Origin: Acidobacteria bacterium UBA6911
Lineage (GTDB): Bacteria; Acidobacteriota; UBA6911
Direction of reading: 5' to 3'
Assembly: GCA_002451015.1 (NCBI GenBank)
Contig: DKBB01000120.1
Span: 1-5,035 of the forward strand
DNA length: 5,035 nt
Positions 1-5,035 of the stretch are shown one piece after another (position 1 is the stretch's first letter; every line of letters starts with the position of its first letter). The notes beneath the pieces were generated by a model. That model was not told the origin of the DNA. It made no database searches and worked only from the letters and a program-made list of their open reading frames with translations. Both the position numbers and the translations under genes were made by a program.

Positions 1-674
1 AGTTTTTCCTGAAACTGTTCGAAATTTACGGATGTCTTTGGAACATCCAGGGCAATGCGTCCACCCCCGAGCGCAACAAGCCTGTCCGCAATCTCATACC
101 CGAGAGGCACGTCGTGGATTGCCATAATACAGGTCTTGCCGCCGGCATGAGCCGCCGCCAGATAGTTTTTAAAGAAATCGCTGCCCGAAGAGTCCAGGCC
201 GGTAAACGGTTCGTCCAGCAGAAGGATATCGGGATCATGCAGAAACGCCCTGGCAATCGCCAACCGCTGTTGCATTCCTCGTGAAAAATTCCGCACCGGT
301 TCCCTTTCCCGCCCGGTCAGGCCAACCTGATCCATTCTCCGTGACAACGTCGACGTATCCGCGGAAACATCCATCAGATGCGCATAGAAGCGCAGGTTTT
401 CAAGCGCGGTCAGGTCCATGTAAAGGGACGTGTCATGGGACAGGTACCCGATATTCCCGCGGAGGAAACGGGATGAATTTTTTCGGGAAGGTGTAATTAT
501 CAAATCGCCTGCGGATGGCCGGGAGAGACCCGCCAGTATTCTCAGGAGTGTGGTTTTACCGGCGCCGTTTTTCCCGAAAAGGGAAATGAAATCCCCTTCA
601 GCCACAGTCAGGTTCAGATTGCGGAGTGCTGAAAATCTGCCGAAGTATTTGGCCAGCTTCCGGACTTCAATCAT
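1..674 (-). CDS. ccmA: Heme exporter ABC transporter ATP-binding subunit CcmA (3' end cut by window edge)
   Basis: This is the cytoplasmic ATPase of the CcmABCD complex, which uses ATP hydrolysis to release heme-loaded CcmE from CcmC. My translation gives 224 codons open to the window edge, starting MIEVRKLAKYFG. ABC landmarks appear in order: Walker A GKNGAGKTT (34-42), signature FSRGMQQR (130-137), Walker B ILLLDEP (150-156), D-loop GLD (159-161) and switch histidine H187 in AIHD. The GMQQR form of the signature and the LTALENLRFYA stretch (88-98) are typical of CcmA rather than of generic ABC ATPases. CcmA is usually about 200-240 residues, so only a short tail should be missing. An in-frame stop four codons upstream makes this ATG the only reasonable start, although no clear Shine-Dalgarno precedes it. 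The gene follows the carboxypeptidase-regulatory-like gene by 30 nt, probably in one transcript. The Q-loop position reads SHD rather than containing glutamine. Confidence 0.95.
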   Translation of the reverse strand, partial: MIEVRKLAKYFGRFSALRNLNLTVAEGDFISLFGKNGAGKTTLLRILAGLSRPSAGDLIITPSRKNSSRFLRGNIGYLSHDTSLYMDLTALENLRFYAHLMDVSADTSTLSRRMDQVGLTGREREPVRNFSRGMQQRLAIARAFLHDPDILLLDEPFTGLDSSGSDFFKNYLAAAHAGGKTCIMAIHDVPLGYEIADRLVALGGGRIALDVPKTSVNFEQFQEK

Positions 675-704
675 ATCTATTGATTACAGATTTAGAAATG
701 CGGG

Positions 705-1934
705 TTAATCATTTTTCAGGAGGAGAGCGATGCGTCGAAGCAACCCTTTCCCTTTCTCACGCTGACGGAGATATTCTTTTTTATCCAGTAAATGCGCTTC
801 ATAACGATGATCCAGGTCGGCCAGATTATCGAGAAGTTCATTCCTGTGCTTCCGTATCTGCCGTTTCTGCAAATCTTGCGTTACCGGAACATTTTCGTCG
901 GACCGATTGTATGCATACCAGAGAACCAGGATGAACCCGATCAAAAATAGCGGTCCGATAATCAAAGCATTCCGTCCGACGGCGTTGGGTAAAGGCCGGA
1001 TTCCCGGTTCCGTCTCGGGCACCGATGCTTCCTGCACCGCTAGCGGCGTGCCCCCGGAAAAAAACCATTTCACCTCCGTTCCGGCTTCAATCGGCCCCCC
1101 CCGGTACACGGCGACGTTTTCGTCGGGATCCGTCCGGATTTTCGTCAGGCCTACGCCCGACAGTTCCATATCCATGGGGATTACCCCGATTTCTATCGAG
1201 GGGATCCTATAATAGAATTTCTTAAAATAGGTATAGTCCCGATTCTCGTAGGGCAGTAACTGGAAAGCCTCCACTTTTGTTTTCCCGGGACGCAGGGGGT
1301 AGAGACTGTAATAGTATTGTCCGTCGGGACTCTCCAGCACTGATTGCATCACGGGCATGGATGAACCGGGAGCCGTAATACGCATCTGCGGGAGCGACAG
1401 AATCTCCGGTGTCTTTGAGAACCTGAAGTTTCCGTCAGGATCCATAAAGGTTTTTTCCGGTACCGTCACGTTATGGATCAGGATCGTATCCAGAATCTGC
1501 AGCTGGTTTCCCGCGGCCTGAAAAACCATCTGATATTCTTCCACGCCAATACCATCCATGGAATTTGTCTCTTCAAAAACCTTTATTTCGACATACGCCC
1601 GGCCGGTACGGTCAAAAACAACCTGTGTATGATAATTGGCATCCTTGTAGATAGCCCGGACAATTAGCATTTGATCGACCGGAAGTCCTTCAAACCGGAA
1701 TCCCCCCCTGGAATCTGCAGCCGCGGAACGGATAATACTCATTCCCCCACTTAATGCGACAACTTCCAGAGGCACTCCGCCGGCAACAATCGAAGGATCT
1801 GTTCCGTTAACGACCCGGCCTTCCACAATTCCGGTCTGCTGCGCAGAAGCAGAGGAAGAGATCAAAAGACACAGCAGGATCAAGGAACTTCTACAATAAT
1901 TTTTTCCCTTCACTTTACCCGATACTGATTTCAT
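705..1934 (-). CDS. Secreted/membrane protein with carboxypeptidase-regulatory-like domain, one TM helix and CcmI-like cytoplasmic tail
   Basis: The product is 409 residues and its function is unknown. It has a signal peptide (about 1-31: basic start, hydrophobic SLILLCLLI, then SASA before QQ). Residues about 34-120 look like a carboxypeptidase-regulatory/CNA-B type beta-sandwich, judged from the EGRVVNGT opening, the DSRGGFRFEGLP turn and the following IVRAIYKD strand. A long, probably extracytoplasmic beta-rich region follows (120-315), then one membrane helix (323-342, LIIGPLFLIGFILVLWYAY). A charged cytoplasmic tail (344-409) contains a helical stretch NLADLDHRYEAHLLDKKEYL (370-389) resembling the CcmI N-terminal cytoplasmic segment. 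The position between ccmF and ccmA suggests a role in cytochrome c assembly, for example a membrane scaffold or apocytochrome-binding factor, but that is inference from context. The start was chosen because it gives a complete signal peptide; the ribosome site is weak (GAG about 8 nt upstream). An 8-nt G run (coding strand) lies in codons near residue 279. Confidence 0.85.
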   Translation of the reverse strand: MKSVSGKVKGKNYCRSSLILLCLLISSSASAQQTGIVEGRVVNGTDPSIVAGGVPLEVVALSGGMSIIRSAAADSRGGFRFEGLPVDQMLIVRAIYKDANYHTQVVFDRTGRAYVEIKVFEETNSMDGIGVEEYQMVFQAAGNQLQILDTILIHNVTVPEKTFMDPDGNFRFSKTPEILSLPQMRITAPGSSMPVMQSVLESPDGQYYYSLYPLRPGKTKVEAFQLLPYENRDYTYFKKFYYRIPSIEIGVIPMDMELSGVGLTKIRTDPDENVAVYRGGPIEAGTEVKWFFSGGTPLAVQEASVPETEPGIRPLPNAVGRNALIIGPLFLIGFILVLWYAYNRSDENVPVTQDLQKRQIRKHRNELLDNLADLDHRYEAHLLDKKEYLRQREKGKGLLRRIALLLKND

Positions 1935-1960
1935 GCCTGTTCTCGTGATACACAGATCAA

Positions 1961-1988
1961 AATATAATGTAACGTTGATGCCTGTAGA
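1961..1988 (-). promoter_or_regulatory. Possible weak internal promoter before the carboxypeptidase-regulatory-like gene
   Basis: In the 59-nt spacer the minus strand reads TCTACA (1988-1983; 4 of 6 matches to the -35 consensus), a 16-nt gap, then TATATT (1966-1961; 5 of 6 matches to the -10 consensus). This ends 26 nt before the start codon. The region is AT-rich, where such matches arise easily by chance, and it lies inside an apparent operon, so this is only a candidate. Confidence 0.2.
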
Positions 1989-1993
1989 CTGTT

Positions 1994-2440
1994 TTACAGT
2001 TCGTGGCCGCAGTCGGCACAGAATCTTTTACCCGGAATGATTTCCGCACTACAGAAGGGACAGAGCACCCTTTTACTTTCCGGAACGGCATTATCCACAG
2101 GGGGCGCTTTTTTTCTGGAAACGATCTCTTTTTCGATGGAAGCTTCGAGAGATTCCGTTGCTCCCATCTGTTCCAGCTTCTGAAGAATCATAGCGGCGTC
2201 CGTCTTGTAGCCGGCTTCAAGCCGCCGAAAATCATCATCGGACAGTCGCCCCATTTCGTGCTCGAACACAAGGTCCTTAAGGTTGCCGTATATGGCGGCC
2301 TTCCGATCGATCAGGCGATCCATTTCCGTCTCTGCCGTCAGAAGGGTGTCCAGGCTGTTTTCCGATTCCCCAAACAGGGGACGGAACACGAACATTCCCG
2401 TCACTAATGTCAGCACCACACAGGATGCAATTAACAGCAT
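1994..2440 (-). CDS. Membrane-anchored zinc-ribbon protein with CcmI-like N-terminal half
   Basis: The product is 148 residues. An N-terminal membrane helix (about 1-20) ends in FRPLF, recalling the first helix of CcmI. A charged, probably coiled-coil segment (about 35-110) contains NLKDLVFEHEMGRLSDDDF (53-71), the L-x-D-L...G-x-L-S-x-x-D/E-F/Y pattern of CcmI N-terminal regions. A C-terminal zinc ribbon follows, CPFC-x10-CADC (C127, C130, C141, C144). The TPR domain that lets proteobacterial CcmI bind apocytochrome is missing; the zinc ribbon sits in its place. Small zinc-ribbon proteins of this kind are, to my knowledge, common in ccm clusters of Desulfobacterota, but their role is not established. 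If the helix is oriented N-out, the zinc ribbon is cytoplasmic. The start is supported by a good ribosome site, GGAG at 5 nt. The gene lies 136 nt after ccmF and 59 nt before the next gene. Confidence 0.88.
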   Translation of the reverse strand: MLLIASCVVLTLVTGMFVFRPLFGESENSLDTLLTAETEMDRLIDRKAAIYGNLKDLVFEHEMGRLSDDDFRRLEAGYKTDAAMILQKLEQMGATESLEASIEKEIVSRKKAPPVDNAVPESKRVLCPFCSAEIIPGKRFCADCGHEL

Positions 2441-2449
2441 TTCATCTCC
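2441..2449 (-). promoter_or_regulatory. Ribosome binding site of the zinc-ribbon gene
   Basis: TGGAGATGAA lies directly before the ATG, with GGAG (2446-2449) five bases from the start codon. It is the clearest Shine-Dalgarno in the left part of the window and fixes the start of the zinc-ribbon gene. Confidence 0.7.
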
Positions 2450-2463
2450 AAAAACAGATACCA

Positions 2464-2594
2464 GAAGTCAGAACTAATTAAGCCGGAATCCCTGGAAGTT
2501 TGTTTGCATCATTTACAAATACAAAACCCCTACACAATTTACCAATAAAGATACACTCCCCATCATAAACTTCTTACTACAGGCTTCTGACTTC
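2464..2594. repeat. 10-bp inverted repeat flanking the ccmF / zinc-ribbon spacer
   Basis: GAAGTCAGAA at 2464-2473 recurs as its exact reverse complement TTCTGACTTC at 2585-2594, 111 nt apart. The right arm lies inside ccmF, in its last codons. On the minus strand it belongs to a short imperfect heptamer series, AAGTCGG-AAGTCAG-AAGCCTG (2600 down to 2580), which encodes the C-terminal KSEVRSL. The enclosed DNA is AT-rich and non-coding. Paired arms could fold the messenger between ccmF and the next gene, or they could be scattered copies of a genomic short repeat. There is no T-run after either arm, so it does not look like an intrinsic terminator. Confidence 0.5.
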
Positions 2595-4562
2595 CGACTT
2601 CTTGTTAGGTAAAAGAGTGATTATCGTGCCGAAAATCATCATGGCCGCCCCGAACCAGATCCAGTAAACCAGAGGATTTACATATGCCTTGATTTCAAAG
2701 GTCGAACCGTCCTGAGATCTGCCGGCGAAAACCACATAAAGATCTTCCTTCGGGGTGCTGTGCAGCGCTACCGTTGTGGTTGACTGGCCGGATCCGGTTT
2801 TAAAGACCCGTCGCTCCGGTTTTAAGGTATGGATGATTTTATCGTTTTTGGATACATCGAGGACGACCTTTCCAAAATCGTAATTCTCGGTCTGCCCCTC
2901 TTCGTACCCGGTCATTTTAAGGGAATAATCCCCGATCTGAATTTCCCCGCCGTTTTCCACCTGCCGGGTTGTTTCCCGATTGAAGGTGTTCCCTGCAAAA
3001 CCGAGAAACATCAAAACAATAGAGAAATGAACGATGTACCCGCCATAGCGCCTTTTATTTTTTAGAATAAGATTTATAAAGGCAGCAAAATAATTTTCTC
3101 CCTTTTTCCTGACACGGATTGTGGTGCCTTTTATGAATTCTTCCATAATCGTAACCAGGACAAAAACACACAGCGTCAGACAGCAGACGGTATAGAAATT
3201 CCGCATCCCTCCGGCGAAAAGTACGATGCAGGTTGTACACGAAAAGAGAACGGGCCAGAAAAAAGATTTCCTCAAGCTGTTGACGGAAGTCTTGCGCCAG
3301 GCGAAGAGAGGTCCTACACCGGTGAGAAAAAGGAGCAGAAGTCCGATCGGAATATTGATGTTATTGAAGAAAGGAGGTCCCACGGTAATTTTTACACCGC
3401 GAACCCATTCCGAAAAAACGGGAAACATGGTCCCCCAGAATATCGAAAAACAGGCGACAACCAGGATCAGGTTATTGAACAGGAAGGCGCTTTCCCGGGA
3501 AAGTATGGAATCGAGCCTGCGTTCGCTTCTCAGGTAATCCCGCCTTTCCACTACCAGATACAAGCTTGCGACAAGCACACTCGTCATATATACGAGAAAA
3601 AACTTGCCGAGATTTGAATCGGCGAAGGCATGGACGGAGCTGACGACTCCACTCCGCGTCAGGAAGGTCCCGAAAACACTCAGGAGATAGGCCAGGGTGA
3701 CAAGGATGATGTTCCAAACCTTCAACATCCCTTTCCGCTCCTGAACAATAACCGAATGCAGGAAAGCCGTACTGATAAGCCAGGGCATCAACGAGGAGTT
3801 TTCGACGGGATCCCATGCCCAGTAACCGCCCCAGCCGAGAACAACATAAGCCCATTTCCCACCCAAAATCAGGCCGACTCCGAGAAATATCCAGGTCATC
3901 AGGGTCCATCGGCGAGTGGTCCGGATCCAGGTATCCCCCAGCTGTTTACTGCAGAGCGCGGCGATGGCGAATGCAAATGGAACGACAAATCCAATGAATC
4001 CCAGGTATTGTATGGGGGGATGAATGACCATAGCCCAGTGCTGAAGAATCGGGTTCAGTCCCTGGCCATCGGCGGGAATAAATAGCTGGGAGGTACCGTC
4101 GGAAGAAAACTGCATTAGAAGGTGGAATGGATTTGACAGGAAAAGGTTCAGGAAAAGAAAAAAGGACAGGTTCACCATCAGAACCGCCAATACGTAAGGC
4201 ATCATTTCCCGGTATCGATAACGGTTCTGAAAAATTGCGAGGCCGCTGAAAATCGCAGCGACGAAAACCCACAGCAGCATGGATCCATCGTGAGCTCCCC
4301 AGACAGCGGCTACCTTATAAAAGACAGGCAGGGCCCGATTGGTGGTATTGGCAACATGAGCGACTGTAAAATCATTCGTAACTAAAAGATACACCAAGGA
4401 TAAGAAAGCCAGGGTGATGGTGCCCGTAGCAGCATAGACCGCGTGTTCCGCGCTCCGGACAATTCGGGGCTGCCGCTGTGAAATTCCCAGTAAAGCTGCA
4501 ATCAGGGCGTATAAGGAAAGGCAAAGCGCGATCAGTAGACAGAAATTACCAAAATTGGCCAT
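2577..4562 (-). CDS. ccmF: Cytochrome c heme lyase subunit CcmF (CcmF/NrfE family)
   Basis: CcmF is the multi-spanning inner-membrane protein that takes heme from holo-CcmE and attaches it to the CxxCH motif of apocytochrome c. The 661-residue product is close to the usual 630-670. The tryptophan-rich WWD region is clear at about 237-262 (GGKWAYVVLGWGGYWAWDP, then ENSSLMPWL). The four histidines conserved in the family are present: H181 in VIHPP, H269 in AFLHS, H311 in SSVHAF and H512 in YIVHFS. The first three keep the spacing of E. coli H173, H261 and H303. WGAHDGSMLLW (88-98) is the family's WGxHEGS element. About 14-15 hydrophobic segments are present, with a soluble periplasmic loop near 525-628 before the last helix (631-651). 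A stop codon two codons upstream makes this ATG the first possible start; its ribosome site is weak (GGA about 8 nt away). The gene begins 19 nt after ccmE. The last seven codons coincide with a short repeat. Confidence 0.97.
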   Translation of the reverse strand: MANFGNFCLLIALCLSLYALIAALLGISQRQPRIVRSAEHAVYAATGTITLAFLSLVYLLVTNDFTVAHVANTTNRALPVFYKVAAVWGAHDGSMLLWVFVAAIFSGLAIFQNRYRYREMMPYVLAVLMVNLSFFLFLNLFLSNPFHLLMQFSSDGTSQLFIPADGQGLNPILQHWAMVIHPPIQYLGFIGFVVPFAFAIAALCSKQLGDTWIRTTRRWTLMTWIFLGVGLILGGKWAYVVLGWGGYWAWDPVENSSLMPWLISTAFLHSVIVQERKGMLKVWNIILVTLAYLLSVFGTFLTRSGVVSSVHAFADSNLGKFFLVYMTSVLVASLYLVVERRDYLRSERRLDSILSRESAFLFNNLILVVACFSIFWGTMFPVFSEWVRGVKITVGPPFFNNINIPIGLLLLFLTGVGPLFAWRKTSVNSLRKSFFWPVLFSCTTCIVLFAGGMRNFYTVCCLTLCVFVLVTIMEEFIKGTTIRVRKKGENYFAAFINLILKNKRRYGGYIVHFSIVLMFLGFAGNTFNRETTRQVENGGEIQIGDYSLKMTGYEEGQTENYDFGKVVLDVSKNDKIIHTLKPERRVFKTGSGQSTTTVALHSTPKEDLYVVFAGRSQDGSTFEIKAYVNPLVYWIWFGAAMMIFGTIITLLPNKKSEVRSL

Positions 4563-4581
4563 GCATCATTCCATTAGTAGA

Positions 4582-4989
4582 TTATGAAGACGTTCTTTCA
4601 CTGTATTCCGCTTCGTACTTAGAAGCACACTTGGCTTCGATATGGCGTGCCTGGAAGATTCCATCCGCGCCGATATCACCTTCCACCAGAGCTTTAGAGT
4701 CGTCCGTAAACGTATCGGGAATAATGTCCGTTCCGATATAGCGCACATGTATTCGGCTTTCTCCGCTGCCGATTATAAACTCCATCTGAGGCTTGCTTCT
4801 GTCGATGGAACCGGGCACCACGTCTCCGGCGAGTCTCACTGTTTTTCCCTGCAGGCTTTCCTGCATGGAGCGGTATTCGTCAACCGTGATGTAATAAGCC
4901 TTGCTTTCCTCAAATCCAACAAAACCCAGCCAAAATAGCGCCGCTACGATTATTATGCCGCCAATAATGAACTTCATCCTCGCAACCAT
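4582..4989 (-). CDS. ccmE: Periplasmic heme chaperone CcmE, cysteine (CxxxY) type
   Basis: CcmE binds heme covalently on the outer face of the inner membrane and passes it to CcmF. The 135-residue product has one N-terminal membrane anchor (about 6-25) and a soluble OB-fold domain. Family elements are VRLAGDVVPGSI (51-62), the MEFIIG strand (69-74), VRYIGTDIIPDTF (82-94), LVEGDIGADGIFQA (101-114) and the heme-binding segment EAKCASKYE (118-126). In E. coli the heme-binding residue is His130 in an HxxxY motif; here it is C121, with Y125 completing CxxxY. This is the variant reported from Desulfovibrio and archaea, so the gene is most likely functional rather than damaged. The ATG at 4989 is preferred over the internal Met5 because AGAGG lies 6 nt before it, while the GAGG before Met5 is too close. 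ccmF follows after 19 nt, which indicates co-transcription. Confidence 0.96.
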   Translation of the reverse strand: MVARMKFIIGGIIIVAALFWLGFVGFEESKAYYITVDEYRSMQESLQGKTVRLAGDVVPGSIDRSKPQMEFIIGSGESRIHVRYIGTDIIPDTFTDDSKALVEGDIGADGIFQARHIEAKCASKYEAEYSERTSS

Positions 4990-4995
4990 TCACAA

Positions 4996-5000
4996 CCTCT
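4996..5000 (-). promoter_or_regulatory. Ribosome binding site of ccmE
   Basis: AGAGG is spaced six bases from the ATG at 4989. It decides the ccmE start in favour of MVARMKF over MKF. A TGA abuts the ATG on its upstream side, and another TGA at 5004-5006 in a different frame could end an upstream gene. Confidence 0.6.
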
Positions 5001-5035
5001 GACTCAAAACAGCCGCTTCAGTCGGCCGAAAAAAT

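Noticed and set aside
1982..1999. Small hairpin CTGTA...TACAG, or ACTGT-TTT-ACAGT, at the zinc-ribbon gene stop codon.
   Set aside because: The stem is only 5 bp, low in GC and has no following U-run, so it is not a credible terminator.
2003..2407. Open frame of 134 codons on the plus strand opposite the zinc-ribbon gene.
   Set aside because: It is antisense to a gene with a clear zinc ribbon and ribosome site, and its composition shows no recognisable domain.
2510..2560. Minus-strand TTGGTA and TGTATT 16 nt apart in the ccmF / zinc-ribbon spacer, as a promoter.
   Set aside because: Each box matches only 4 of 6 consensus bases in AT-rich DNA, which is too weak to list as a feature.
3472..4085. 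Overlapping open frames of about 145-151 codons on both strands inside ccmF.
   Set aside because: They are shadows of ccmF, whose frame holds the WWD region and all conserved histidines.
4990..5035. Possible 3' end of an upstream gene on the minus strand (tails ...GRLKRLF then TGA at 5004-5006, or ...VLSQRL then TGA at 4990-4992).
   Set aside because: Only 10-15 codons are visible in two competing frames and neither tail can be assigned to a family, so no CDS is called. The first ending would leave room for the ccmE ribosome site and is slightly more likely.

Overview
The window is an accessory-free stretch of a cytochrome c maturation (Ccm, System I) operon. All genes lie on the minus strand, so transcription runs from high to low coordinates. 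In transcription order they are ccmE (heme chaperone), ccmF (heme lyase), a small membrane-anchored zinc-ribbon protein, a secreted or membrane protein with a carboxypeptidase-regulatory-like domain, and ccmA (ABC ATPase), which runs off the left edge. Apart from the spacers described below, nearly every base is coding, and no RNA gene, mobile element, CRISPR array or convincing terminator was seen.

The CcmE protein carries cysteine in place of the usual heme-binding histidine, in a C-x3-Y arrangement. That variant is known from Desulfovibrio-type sulfate reducers and from archaea. Together with roughly even base composition and a zinc-ribbon/CcmI-like gene inserted in the cluster, it suggests a member of the Desulfobacterota (former Deltaproteobacteria), probably an anaerobe rich in multiheme cytochromes. 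This assignment is inferred from gene content, not from a marker gene.

Functional picture: CcmA powers the CcmABCD heme-release complex, with ccmB and ccmC presumably beyond the left edge. CcmE carries heme on the periplasmic side, and CcmF transfers it to apocytochrome. The two genes between ccmF and ccmA are not part of the textbook Ccm set. Both encode a single-spanning membrane protein with a short charged helical stretch resembling the N-terminal cytoplasmic region of CcmI. In one it is followed by a zinc ribbon; in the other it sits behind a large extracytoplasmic part. No CcmG or CcmH is visible, which fits the reduced Ccm systems described for cysteine-type CcmE, but the window is too short to prove their absence.

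Spacers are short: 14 to 46 nt before ccmE, 19 nt between ccmE and ccmF, 136 nt between ccmF and the zinc-ribbon gene, 59 nt before the carboxypeptidase-regulatory-like gene and 30 nt before ccmA. The 136-nt spacer is AT-rich and flanked by an inverted copy of a short repeat that also forms the last codons of ccmF.
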